Assembly (NCBI GenBank): GCA_020721485.1
Contig: DYMR01000008.1
Location: 1-17,132 of the forward strand
Direction of reading: 5' to 3'
From: Halothiobacillus neapolitanus
GTDB lineage: Bacteria > Pseudomonadota > Gammaproteobacteria > Halothiobacillales > Halothiobacillaceae
DNA: 17,132 bases
The translations under genes were made by a program, and so were the position numbers. The notes under the pieces are model-generated. The model was not told the DNA's origin. It searched no databases and saw only the letters and a list, made by a program, of their open reading frames with translations. Positions 7,181 through 15,209 of the stretch are shown in pieces. Every line of letters begins with the position of its first letter. Position 1 is the stretch's first letter.

Positions 7181-8131
7181 TTAGGCCAGCCACGCGCGGC
7201 ACTGCGCCTGCGTGGCGCGGTGGTGTTGCAGCAGGTCGAAAAACACGCGCGGGTCTTTGCGGAAGGTGAGCGCCCCTTCGCGCGGGAACAGCCAATCTTT
7301 TTGCCGCGACAGCCAAAAACGCAGCGCAGCGGAACGCAGCAGCAGCGGCCATGCGGCGCGCTCTTCAGCGGTGAGGCGGCGTTCTTGCTGGTAGCCGTGC
7401 AACAGCGCCTGCGCGCGGGCGGGGTCGATGCGGTGGTCGGCGGTGCGGCACCAATCGTTGACGGTGACGGCCAAGTCGTAACCCAGCGCATCGTTGCAGG
7501 CGTAGTACCAGTCGATGATGCCGGTGAGTTGCTCGCCATCGAACAGGGCATTGTCACAAAACAAGTCGGCGTGAATCGCGCCCTGCGGCAGGCTCGACCG
7601 GGGCGCGGCGGTTTGCGCTGCGAGTTCTTCGGCAATTAAATCCGATTCGGCGGCGGGCAGGTGGCCGTCCAGCAGTTGGGCGATGTCGCCCGCCCAGTCC
7701 CGCGCCCGATCCGGCGGGCGGTGGCCAGAAAATTCCGGGCTGACGCGGTGGGCGCGCCCGAGCGTGGCACCGAGCGCCGCGCAGTGCGCTGGCGTGGGGG
7801 TTTCAATCGAACGCCCGCGCAGCCGTTGCACCAGCGCGGCGGGCTTGCCGTTCAAGGTGTTGAGGTAGCTGCCATTGGCGGCACACAGGGGGTGGGCGGT
7901 CGGAATGTCGTGTTCCGAAAAAAACGCCATCAAATCCAAAAAATAATGCAGTTCTTCGGCTTGATGGTGCTCGAACAGGGTGAGTACGAGCGCGTGTTGG
8001 TCGGTGGTGACGAAATAGTTGGTGTTCTCGATGCCGGCGGCAATGCCTTCAAAGTGCTGCAAGGCGCCCGCGTCATACGACGATAAAAAGGCGCGAAGTT
8101 CGGGCTCGTGAACGGGGGTGAAAACCGACAT
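7181..8131 (-). CDS. thrB: Homoserine kinase, aminoglycoside-phosphotransferase fold
   Basis: Phosphorylates homoserine with ATP to O-phosphohomoserine, the step before threonine synthase. The 316 residues start MSVFTPVHEPEL and contain GIAAGIENTNYFVTT (29-43), LVLTLFE (48-54), the kinase Brenner motif HADLFCDN (187-194; catalytic D189) and the metal-binding IIDWYYACND (205-214; D207). This is the APH/choline-kinase-like ThrB used by Pseudomonas and many proteobacteria, not the GHMP-type of E. coli. Length is typical. It lies 10 bases upstream of dusB on the same strand, so thrB-dusB-fis may be co-transcribed. Upstream is a 155-base gap with a 17-base tandem repeat. Close placement to polA, as in Pseudomonas, supports the call. 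The start ATG at 8131 is supported by family N-terminus. Confidence 0.93.
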   Translation of the reverse strand: MSVFTPVHEPELRAFLSSYDAGALQHFEGIAAGIENTNYFVTTDQHALVLTLFEHHQAEELHYFLDLMAFFSEHDIPTAHPLCAANGSYLNTLNGKPAALVQRLRGRSIETPTPAHCAALGATLGRAHRVSPEFSGHRPPDRARDWAGDIAQLLDGHLPAAESDLIAEELAAQTAAPRSSLPQGAIHADLFCDNALFDGEQLTGIIDWYYACNDALGYDLAVTVNDWCRTADHRIDPARAQALLHGYQQERRLTAEERAAWPLLLRSAALRFWLSRQKDWLFPREGALTFRKDPRVFFDLLQHHRATQAQCRAWLA

Positions 8132-8169
8132 GGGGGCAGTTCCAACGACGATGAATGGCGGCAGTCCAA

Positions 8170-8220
8170 GCCTAATGTGAATCCAGGCCTAATTTGAATC
8201 CAAGCTTAATTTGAATCCAG
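8170..8220. repeat. Three tandem copies of a 17-base unit upstream of thrB
   Basis: Units at 8170-8186, 8187-8203 and 8204-8220 follow GCYTAATKTGAATCCAR with at most two changes between any two copies. The preceding bases 8164-8169 (GTCCAA) look like a decayed end of a further copy. The array is AT-rich relative to its surroundings. It lies about 40 bases upstream of the thrB start, in the gap 8132-8286, which shows no gene. It could hold binding sites or simply be slippage-prone sequence. Confidence 0.85.
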
Positions 8221-8286
8221 GCCAGGACGGACGCAAGGGCAAATGGATGGCAATAAGGCGGGCAGCGTAGGCGAAAATGCGGGGGC

Positions 8287-9006
8287 TTACAAATCCAAGA
8301 GTTTGCGTTGTTCTTCGGCGGTCGCGCGCAAATCGCGGTTGCGGTAAAAGTCGAAAATGCTGTCCACGACGGCCTGCGGCTCATCGCAGACGGTGAACAA
8401 ATTCATGTCCTCGGGGCTGATGGTGCCCGCCGCGATCAGGCTGTGTTCAAACCACGCGAGCAGGCCACGCCAAAATTCGCTGCCCACCAGAATAATCGGG
8501 ATGCGGCGCGATTTTCCGGTTTGCACCAAGGTGAGAATTTCCGCCAATTCATCGAGGGTGCCGAAGCCGCCGGGCATGACGACATACGCCGAGGCATGTT
8601 TGACGAACATGACCTTGCGCGCGAAAAAGTGTTGAAAATGCAGAGAAATATCTTGATATGGGTTGTCGTGCTGCTCATGCGGCAGGCTGATGTTCAGGCC
8701 GACACTGGGCGCGCCGCCGTCTTTCGCGCCTTTGTTCGCCGCTTCCATGATGCCGGGGCCGCCGCCGGAAATGACCGCAAACCCGCCGTTCGAGAGCAGG
8801 CGGGCGATTTCGACCGTGCGCAGGTATTCGGGATGGTCCGGCGCGAATCGGGCGGAGCCGAAAATCGTTACCGCCGGTTCGATGCTGGCGAGGGTTTCGT
8901 AGCCCTGCACAAATTCGGCCATGATCTGAAAAATCTTCCAAGATTCATGGCTTAAGCGTTCGTTTTTGTCGATGCGGGGCGGGTGGTTGGGTAGGCTCGG
9001 GCTCAT
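8287..9006 (-). CDS. LOG-family (TIGR00730) Rossmann-fold nucleotide hydrolase
   Basis: Predicted nucleoside 5'-monophosphate phosphoribohydrolase of the Lonely Guy type, which splits purine (or cytokinin) ribotides to free base and ribose 5-phosphate; the true substrate in this organism is not known. The 239 residues carry the Rossmann pattern AVTIFGSAR (45-53), GFAVISGGGPGIMEAANKGA (75-94) and the hallmark PGGFGTLDE (145-153), whose residues bind the ribose phosphate. It belongs to the longer subfamily with an N-terminal RLSHESWKIFQIMAEFV stretch. The start at 9006 is chosen because the subfamily begins shortly before that stretch; ATG at 9042, with GGAGG only 3 bases away, is a real alternative and would add 12 residues. 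It is divergent from polA. No clear terminator follows the stop. Confidence 0.87.
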   Translation of the reverse strand: MSPSLPNHPPRIDKNERLSHESWKIFQIMAEFVQGYETLASIEPAVTIFGSARFAPDHPEYLRTVEIARLLSNGGFAVISGGGPGIMEAANKGAKDGGAPSVGLNISLPHEQHDNPYQDISLHFQHFFARKVMFVKHASAYVVMPGGFGTLDELAEILTLVQTGKSRRIPIILVGSEFWRGLLAWFEHSLIAAGTISPEDMNLFTVCDEPQAVVDSIFDFYRNRDLRATAEEQRKLLDL

Positions 9007-9081
9007 GCGTTCCGCTCGCTGGTCGGTGGAAAGAACCCGCATCGGCCTCCGGTAAGAGAAAGCTTCGGGCGTCGTCCGGGC

Positions 9082-9087
9082 TATAGT
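9082..9087 (+). promoter_or_regulatory. Possible -10 element for polA
   Basis: TATAGT matches the sigma-70 -10 consensus at five of six positions and lies 28 bases before the polA ATG. I see no convincing -35 hexamer at the expected distance, so the call is weak. The remainder of the divergent gap (9007-9115) shows no gene. Confidence 0.3.
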
Positions 9088-9115
9088 ACCGCACCCCCAG
9101 CAAATTTCTGATGGC

Positions 9116-11953
9116 ATGCCGATGACCGCTTCTGTTCCCGACACCACGCCCGCCGACGCGCCTTTAATTTTGGTTGATGGCAGTTCGTTTCTGTTCCGGG
9201 CGTTTCACGCGCTGCCGCCTTTGACTGGCCCCGATGGCCGCCCGACCGGCGCGATTCATGGCGTCATCAATATGCTGATGCGCTTGCGCCGCGAGCAGCA
9301 GCCGACGCGCATGGCGGTGGTATTCGATGCCAAAGGGCCGACTTTCCGCGATGAGCTGTACCCCGCCTATAAAGCGAATCGTCCGCCGTTGCCGGATGAT
9401 TTGCGGGTGCAAATCGCGCCGGTGCATGCCCTGGTTCAGGCCTTGGGTTTTCCCTTGTTGTGCGTGTCCGGGGTCGAGGCCGATGATGTGATCGGCACTT
9501 TGCTGGTTCAGGCGCGCGCGCGGGGCTGGCCGGTGTGGGTGGCCACGGCGGATAAGGATTTTGCGCAATTGGTGACGGAGGGCGTCACCCTGGTCAACAC
9601 CATGAGCAATACGGCGCTGGACGCGGCGGGGGTGTTGGAAAAATACGGCGTGCGCCCCGATCAGTTCATCGACTACCTCAGTTTGGTGGGGGATGCGGTG
9701 GACAATGTGCCCGGTGTGTCGGGTTGTGGGCCGAAAACTGCCGCCAAGTGGCTGAATCAATGGGGCTCTTTGGATGCGCTGCTGGCGAATGCGGAATCGG
9801 TGACGGGTAAGGTGGGCGACGCTCTGCGCGCGGCGCGCGAATTTCTGCCGCTCGGTCGCCAGTTGGTGACGATTCGGACGGATTGTGCGCTGCCGGTTGC
9901 CTTGGATGCACTCGGCGTGGCCGAGCCGGATGCGGCGGCGGTGACGGCGCTGGCGGCGGAATTTGGGTTGAACACGCTGCGGCGGCAGTTCGCGGAAGCG
10001 GTGGCCGATGCTGCCGCGCCGTTCCAATTATCTGCCCCGGCCTTGGCGTCGTCGGCATCTACCCACGCGGTTCCCGCTGCTAATCCGGGCTTGATCGGAC
10101 AAGGCGCGCTGGCCTTATCGGACACGGCGCACTACCACACCCTGCTGACCGAGGCGGATTGGCAGCCGTGGATCACCGCGCTGACCCCCGCGTTGGCCAC
10201 CCCGGTGGCTACGGCGCCCTTGGCCGCGTTCGATACCGAAACCGACAGTTTGGATTTGTTCAACGGGCGCATCGTGGGCGTGTCCTTGGCCGTGCCCGGC
10301 TTGGGCGCGGCGTATGTGCCGTTTGATTTTCCGGAGGCGAACACGGTGGCGCATTTATCCGCCGAGACCGTGTTGGGCGCACTCAAGCCGTGGTTGGAAA
10401 ATCCGGCCGCGCCCAAGGTGCTGCAAAACGCCAAGTTTGATGCGCACATGCTGCTGAACCACGGCATTGTTCTGCGCGGCGCGGTGTTCGACACCATGCT
10501 CGAATCGTATGTGCTGGACGCCACCGGGTCGCGGCACGACATGGACGCGCTGGCGGCGCGCTATCTCAATCGGCAGACGATCACTTTTGAAACCATTGCC
10601 GGCAAAGGCGCCGCACTGCGAACTTTTCCGCAGATTCCACTGGCCGAAGCCGCGCCCTACGCCGCCGAGGATGCCGAAGTTACCCTGCAACTGCACGATA
10701 CGCTGTGGCCGAGGCTGGCGGCACAAGCCGAAGTTCGGCAGGTGTATGAGACCCTCGAACGCCCGCTAATTCCCGTGTTGGTGGCGATGGAGCGCGCGGG
10801 CGTGAAGGTGGATGCGGCCGAACTCGCGCGCCAAGGCCAAGCGCTGGCCGAGCGCATTGCGGCGCTGGCCGCCGAAGCGCAGGCGGTGGCAGGGCGCGCG
10901 TTCAACTTAGGTTCGCCGAAACAAATCAAAGAATTGCTGTTCGATGAACTGGGGCTGCCCGTCGGCAAGAAAACCCCGAAGGGCGAGCCTTCGACCGACG
11001 AGGAAGCCCTGCAAGAACTCAGCGACGCGCATCCGCTGCCCGCCTTGATTTTGGCGTGGCGCGGCTTGAGCAAGCTCACCTCTACTTATATTGATCGGCT
11101 GCCGGAGCAAATTCACCCCCGCACCGGACGGGTTCACAGCGCGTTTCATCAAGCCGTGGCGGCGACCGGGCGGTTATCTTCCTCGAATCCCAATCTGCAA
11201 AACATCCCGATTCGCAGCGAAGAGGGACGGCGGATTCGCACCGCGTTTGTTGCGGAAGACGGCCATCGGTTGATTTGCGCAGATTATTCGCAAATCGAAT
11301 TGCGCATCATGGCGCACCTCTCGGGCGATGAGCGATTGCGCGCGGCGTTTGCCGCCGGCGAAGACATTCACCGCGCCACCGCCGCCGAAGTTTTTGGTTT
11401 GACCGAAGCCGAAGTGACGGATAACCAGCGCCGCGCCGCCAAGGCCATCAACTTCGGGCTGATTTACGGCATGTCCGCCTTCGGGTTGGCCAAGCAACTG
11501 AGCGTGGGGCGCGGCGAAGCGCAGGACTACATCGACCGCTACTTCGCCCGTTATCCCGGCGTGCAGGACTACATGAACGGCATGCGTGCCCAAGCGCGCG
11601 CGCAAGGGTTTGTCGCCACCGTGTTTGGCCGCCGCCTGTATTTGCCGGACATCGCCAGCCGCAATGTCGCCCGGCGGCAATATGCCGAGCGCACCGCCAT
11701 CAACGCGCCGATGCAGGGCACGGCGGCAGACATCATCAAACGGGCGATGATCCGCCTACACGCCGAACTGGTCGAGCCCGGCCATGCCCGCCTGATTCTG
11801 CAAGTGCACGATGAACTGATTTTTGAGGTGCCGGAAGCGGCCGTGGCACAGATTCGCCCGTTGATCGAAACCGGCATGCGCGAAGCCGCCGCACTCGCGG
11901 TACCGCTGGAGGTGGGGATCGGGGTGGGGCACAACTGGGCGGAGGCGCATTAA
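9116..11953 (+). CDS. polA: DNA polymerase I, with both exonuclease domains
   Basis: Repairs DNA and replaces Okazaki primers. The 945 residues contain a complete 5' nuclease (1-290; LILVDGSSFLFRAFHALPP at 17-35, EADDVIGTL at 121-129), a Pro/Ala-rich linker (295-345), a 3'-5' exonuclease with catalytic residues in place (DTE 373-375, NAKFD 438-442, YAAED 515-519), and the polymerase: motif A DYSQIELR (723-730), motif B RRAAKAINFGLIYG (772-785) and motif C VHDE (897-900). E. coli Pol I has 928 residues, so the enzyme is full length and proofreading should be active, unlike Taq. ATG at 9116 and ATG at 9122 are both possible starts; neither has a clear ribosome site, and an out-of-frame ATG at 9111 opens only four codons. 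It is transcribed alone, divergent from the LOG gene and convergent with the downstream GGDEF-EAL gene. Confidence 0.97.
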   Translation: MPMTASVPDTTPADAPLILVDGSSFLFRAFHALPPLTGPDGRPTGAIHGVINMLMRLRREQQPTRMAVVFDAKGPTFRDELYPAYKANRPPLPDDLRVQIAPVHALVQALGFPLLCVSGVEADDVIGTLLVQARARGWPVWVATADKDFAQLVTEGVTLVNTMSNTALDAAGVLEKYGVRPDQFIDYLSLVGDAVDNVPGVSGCGPKTAAKWLNQWGSLDALLANAESVTGKVGDALRAAREFLPLGRQLVTIRTDCALPVALDALGVAEPDAAAVTALAAEFGLNTLRRQFAEAVADAAAPFQLSAPALASSASTHAVPAANPGLIGQGALALSDTAHYHTLLTEADWQPWITALTPALATPVATAPLAAFDTETDSLDLFNGRIVGVSLAVPGLGAAYVPFDFPEANTVAHLSAETVLGALKPWLENPAAPKVLQNAKFDAHMLLNHGIVLRGAVFDTMLESYVLDATGSRHDMDALAARYLNRQTITFETIAGKGAALRTFPQIPLAEAAPYAAEDAEVTLQLHDTLWPRLAAQAEVRQVYETLERPLIPVLVAMERAGVKVDAAELARQGQALAERIAALAAEAQAVAGRAFNLGSPKQIKELLFDELGLPVGKKTPKGEPSTDEEALQELSDAHPLPALILAWRGLSKLTSTYIDRLPEQIHPRTGRVHSAFHQAVAATGRLSSSNPNLQNIPIRSEEGRRIRTAFVAEDGHRLICADYSQIELRIMAHLSGDERLRAAFAAGEDIHRATAAEVFGLTEAEVTDNQRRAAKAINFGLIYGMSAFGLAKQLSVGRGEAQDYIDRYFARYPGVQDYMNGMRAQARAQGFVATVFGRRLYLPDIASRNVARRQYAERTAINAPMQGTAADIIKRAMIRLHAELVEPGHARLILQVHDELIFEVPEAAVAQIRPLIETGMREAAALAVPLEVGIGVGHNWAEAH

Positions 11954-11995
11954 GCCCCCGCGCCGTTGATTTTTGTTGCCCCTCTGCGCGGGGGC
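11954..11995 (+). terminator. Stem-loop directly after polA, without a T run
   Basis: GCCCCCGCGC (11954-11963), immediately following the polA TAA, pairs perfectly with GCGCGGGGGC (11986-11995) around a 22-base loop. No run of T follows on either strand, so it is not a canonical intrinsic terminator. It may stabilise the polA 3' end or separate it from the convergent gene. Confidence 0.4.
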
Positions 11996-12044
11996 GAGAG
12001 GCAGTGGGCCAAAACCTATCGGGCGAATCGGCTACGGTTCTGGC

Positions 12045-12086
12045 CAATAGACCATGGCCTATTGACCATGGCCTATTGACTATGGC
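12045..12086. repeat. Three tandem 14-base units running into a stop codon
   Basis: Units at 12045-12058, 12059-12072 and 12073-12086 follow CTATTGACCATGGC; the first reads CAATAG in its first six bases, making an inverted repeat with the next unit's CTATTG around an 8-base loop. The third unit contains the TAG stop (12080-12082) of the convergent GGDEF-EAL gene. Together with the polA stem-loop, it fills most of the gap 11954-12079. Confidence 0.85.
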
Positions 12087-14620
12087 ACCTCATAAACATG
12101 GCTGTCGCCATTCATGAACAGCCCTTCCCAGAAATCTTCATTTTGGGGCGGATCGAACACAAAGCCTTGAATATCCATGCGGGTGTCGAAGCGCTTGAGC
12201 TGCACGAGCTGCTCGGGGCGCTCGACGCCTTCAACCACAATATCGAGCTCCAACGATTTGGCCATGGCCAGAATCGAAGACACCAGCTTGCAGGATTCTT
12301 TGTCGTCGGTAATCAAATCCACAAATTTCTTGTCGATTTTGATTTTTGAGATCGGGAGTTGGCTCAGATAGGCCAGTGAGGAATAGCCGGTGCCGAAATC
12401 GTCGATGGCGATGCTGAACCCTTGCATGGCGAGCTGTTTCAGTTGGGCGGCCATCAGCGCCGGGTCGTTGCCGAAGCTCGATTCGGTGATTTCCAGCGTG
12501 ATGGTCGAAAGCGGCAGGCCGCTGTGTTTGGCAATGGCGGCCAATCGTTGGTCGATCTTATCGACCAAGAGCAGGCGCGGCGGCAGGTTGACCGACAAAT
12601 GGAAGGTTTCTTCGGTTTGTCGTTGCCATTCGCGCACCCGTTTGGCGGCTTCGCTGAGCGCCCATTCGGTGTAGCGCACGATCAGATCGGTTTCTTCGGC
12701 CAGCGGGATGAATTCGCTTGGGGTGATCCATTCGCCGGCATGGCGCCAGCGCATCAGCACTTCAAAGCCGCTGATGTGGCCGTTGGCGAGCGAGACTTGC
12801 GGTTGATAGGCCAGCCGCAGTTCGCGGTTGCCGAGGGCTTTTTCCAAGGCCTGTTGCAGCATGAAGCGGCGGCGGGCTTGGTTTTGCAGGGCGCCGCCGT
12901 GGGTATACAACTGGTTGCCGCCTTGGGTTTTGGCGGTGCTGAGCGCAATTTCGTTGGTTTTGAGCAAATCTTCGACGGTGTCGCCATCGGCCGGATAGGT
13001 GCTGATGCCGCCGCTGACCTTCAACGAAATGTGGTAACTGTTGAGGTTGAGGGTTTGCCGAATGGCGCTCAGGGCGGCTTCGGCAATGGTTTGCGTTGCG
13101 TCGAGGGCTTCGCCGCCGGGCGTCGTGACATAGAAGGCGAATTCATCGCCCCCCACGCGGGCGAGCGTGGCGCCCTGCCCGACGACAGCGAGCAGGCGTT
13201 GCCCCACTTCATACAACACGCGGTCGCCATCGCGGTGGCCGAGGGCATCATTCACGGCGCGGAAGCTATCCAGCCCGATCAAAACGATGCCCAGGGCTTG
13301 CCGTGGGTTGGCTTCCAGCCGCCGGTTGCCTTCGGCGACAAAATAATGCCGGTTGAATAACCCGGTGACGGGGTCTTGCTCGGCCAGAAACTTCATTTCC
13401 TGCTCGCGGGCGCGCAGTTCGGTGTGGTCGCTCAGCACGAAAATCACATGCCCTTTGCCTTCGCGCGCTTCGCCCATGAGTTTGATCGACACCTGCGCGA
13501 TGACCGGCGCGGAGCGCTCGGGCGTGAAGGTGACTTCGCCTAGCCAATGGCCTTGTTCGAGTACTTGTTGCCAGAGCGGGGCAATGACGGCGGTATCGAC
13601 CCCGAGCAAAGTTTCGAGCAGCGGGCGGCTGGCCAGTTGTTTGTCGTTTTGTTTGAGCAGGGTTTGCGCGGCGGTGTTGGCGCGGCTGACATGGCCGCTG
13701 ATGTCGGTCAATAGAACGGCTTCTTGCACATTGTCGAACACCGAGGCGGAGAGCTGAAGTTGCTTCTCGGCGCGACGGCGCTGCATGGTTTCTTCATCGT
13801 GTTTTTTCAGGATGGCTTTGAGTTGCTCGCGTGAATCCGAGAGGGTGATGAGCGTGGTGCGGAAGTGCTGTACGGCGCGGGCGAGGCGGCCAATCTGGTC
13901 GGCGCGCTTTTGTTGCGGCAGGGCGGCGGTGGCTTCGCCATCGATCAGTCGATCGGTCACATCCGCGAGTTGTTGCAGTTGGTGGTTGACCAGCCAGAAG
14001 GCCGTCACCATCAGCGCAAATTGCAGCAGGATGAAAATCACCAGCAGGGTGAGGTATTGGTGGCCGGTGCTTTCCGTGGTGCCGCGCAGCATGCCCAAGG
14101 TGGTTTCTAAGCTGCGGTTGGCGGCCGTGATGAGGTTGCCAAACCCTTGCACCATGATTTGGCTGCGTTGCTGGCGCAGCTCGGATTGCAGCAGCGCGAC
14201 TTCATTGGGCGCGGCGTTGGCGGCGCGGGCGGCGGCGCTGATGAGGGTTTGCGCTTGTTGGTCGATTTGTTTGGCCAGCGCTGTGGCGTCACCGCCCAGG
14301 CTATCGCGCAGGCCATTTAATCCGGCGTCGTTGCGGATGGCGGCGGCGATTTGTTGCAGGGCGAGGGCTTGGTCGCGCACATCAATCCGTTGGCCATTGC
14401 CGAATTGGGTGCTGAGGGATTCGATGTCGTTGCTGCTGCGGGCAAAGCTTTGGCGCAGGGTTTCGATGGATTTGCTGGCATCGACAAAACCGGCGGTGGC
14501 GCGCGACAGGCTTTGATAATTGTGCGTGGCCAGCGAGTTGAGATAGAACACTAAGCCCATCGACAAGGCGATTTGTAGGCCGAGAAAGAGGAGAAATTGC
14601 AGGGGCAGTGTGATGCGCAT
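12080..14620 (-). CDS. Membrane sensor with HAMP, PAS, degenerate GGDEF and EAL domains
   Basis: 846-residue inner-membrane protein predicted to hydrolyse cyclic-di-GMP. Order: membrane segment (about 5-28), helical periplasmic sensor (30-187), second membrane segment (188-212), HAMP (212-265), coiled coil, PAS (288-400), GGDEF (412-575) and EAL (590-835). The GGDEF signature is intact (490-494), but the usual first metal-binding Asp of the DxD motif is glycine (G449 in IGLDSFRAVND), and the inhibitory RxxD is absent, so cyclase activity is doubtful. The EAL domain has EVL in place of EAL but keeps E620, N678, E710, D740-D741, K761, E798 and Q818, so phosphodiesterase activity is likely. The start ATG at 14620 has AAGGAC at suitable spacing (14629-14634). 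It follows the motA-motB-HIT operon on the same strand, 142 bases downstream, and its stop falls inside a 14-base tandem repeat. The ligand of the periplasmic domain is unknown. Confidence 0.92.
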   Translation of the reverse strand: MRITLPLQFLLFLGLQIALSMGLVFYLNSLATHNYQSLSRATAGFVDASKSIETLRQSFARSSNDIESLSTQFGNGQRIDVRDQALALQQIAAAIRNDAGLNGLRDSLGGDATALAKQIDQQAQTLISAAARAANAAPNEVALLQSELRQQRSQIMVQGFGNLITAANRSLETTLGMLRGTTESTGHQYLTLLVIFILLQFALMVTAFWLVNHQLQQLADVTDRLIDGEATAALPQQKRADQIGRLARAVQHFRTTLITLSDSREQLKAILKKHDEETMQRRRAEKQLQLSASVFDNVQEAVLLTDISGHVSRANTAAQTLLKQNDKQLASRPLLETLLGVDTAVIAPLWQQVLEQGHWLGEVTFTPERSAPVIAQVSIKLMGEAREGKGHVIFVLSDHTELRAREQEMKFLAEQDPVTGLFNRHYFVAEGNRRLEANPRQALGIVLIGLDSFRAVNDALGHRDGDRVLYEVGQRLLAVVGQGATLARVGGDEFAFYVTTPGGEALDATQTIAEAALSAIRQTLNLNSYHISLKVSGGISTYPADGDTVEDLLKTNEIALSTAKTQGGNQLYTHGGALQNQARRRFMLQQALEKALGNRELRLAYQPQVSLANGHISGFEVLMRWRHAGEWITPSEFIPLAEETDLIVRYTEWALSEAAKRVREWQRQTEETFHLSVNLPPRLLLVDKIDQRLAAIAKHSGLPLSTITLEITESSFGNDPALMAAQLKQLAMQGFSIAIDDFGTGYSSLAYLSQLPISKIKIDKKFVDLITDDKESCKLVSSILAMAKSLELDIVVEGVERPEQLVQLKRFDTRMDIQGFVFDPPQNEDFWEGLFMNGDSHVYEVP

Positions 14621-14712
14621 GAGCCAAAGTCCTTATGGATTCATAACGGGAGCGGGTGAGCGGGGTTCCCGTGCCTGGGGTTTCCGCTGGTGGATTTCTC
14701 ACCCACCGCCCG

Positions 14713-14738
14713 CCGCTCAAAAGAAAGGGGCGGAGCGG
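14713..14738. other. Short stem-loop in the gap after the HIT gene
   Basis: CCGCTC (14713-14718) and GAGCGG (14733-14738) can pair around a 14-base loop, in the 142-base gap between the HIT stop and the GGDEF-EAL start. No T run follows on the minus strand, so termination here is unproven. Nothing else was recognised in 14621-14762. Confidence 0.3.
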
Positions 14739-14762
14739 TTCATCAGAGGTTTCTTAAAATTT

Positions 14763-15209
14763 TTACGAGTGTGCGGCAGAACTCTGGCGGAGTAAAGCAG
14801 CAAGCGCGTGCGCTTCGGCCAAGCGGCCGAGCGCGGGGTAGGGGCGGCGTTGGCCGAATCCCCAGACCACGCCGGGCCAAGCGGCATCGTGCGTGAACCG
14901 CGCGACGCAATGAATGTGCAGTTGCGGCACGAGGTTGCCAATCACGCCATGGTTCAGCCGATCGGGCAGATAGCGGGTGTGCAGGGCGGCATTGACCCGC
15001 GCGATTTCATCGAGAATTTCGTGCTGGCGCGGCAGCGGGATGTCCATCCACTGGCTCAAGTGCGGCTCTCGGGGGATGAGAATGATCCACGGAAAGCGCT
15101 GGTCATCAAGCAGGCGCACGGCACAAATCGGTAGATCAATGATCGGGATGGAATCGTTGAGCAGGGTGGGGTTCAGCTGCCAAACGGGGGCTTTTTCGGC
15201 GGTGTTCAT
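14763..15209 (-). CDS. HIT-family protein with a diverged histidine triad
   Basis: 148-residue cytoplasmic protein of the histidine-triad nucleotide hydrolase/transferase superfamily; the substrate is unknown. The fold markers are present: LPICAVRLLDDQRFPWIILIPR (26-47) corresponds to the N-terminal strands, and GNLVPQLHIHCVARF (91-105) holds the triad region, followed by AWPGVVWG (110-117). The usual HxHxH has only its first two histidines (H98, H100); the third position is valine. I recall the same HxHxV pattern with AWPxPVWG in a proteobacterial subgroup, so this looks like a subfamily trait and not decay. ATG at 15209 overlaps the motB stop by 4 bases and has GGAGG (15216-15220) six bases upstream, which fixes the start and indicates co-expression with motAB. 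A link to motility is only by position. Confidence 0.85.
   Translation of the reverse strand: MNTAEKAPVWQLNPTLLNDSIPIIDLPICAVRLLDDQRFPWIILIPREPHLSQWMDIPLPRQHEILDEIARVNAALHTRYLPDRLNHGVIGNLVPQLHIHCVARFTHDAAWPGVVWGFGQRRPYPALGRLAEAHALAALLRQSSAAHS

Noticed and set aside
6289..7269. Plus-strand open frame of 326 codons over dusB
   Set aside because: Antisense shadow of dusB with no domain features.
6145..7635. Apparent thrB-dusB fusion from a frame open upstream of dusB
   Set aside because: The upstream part is an out-of-frame reading of thrB; thrB ends normally at 7181 and dusB has its own ATG at 7170.
8170..8220. CRISPR array
   Set aside because: Units are directly adjacent with no spacers, only three copies of 17 bases, and no cas gene nearby.
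12422..13360. Plus-strand open frame of 312 codons opposite the membrane GGDEF-EAL gene
   Set aside because: Complements the EAL and GGDEF coding sequence; no domain, no ribosome site.
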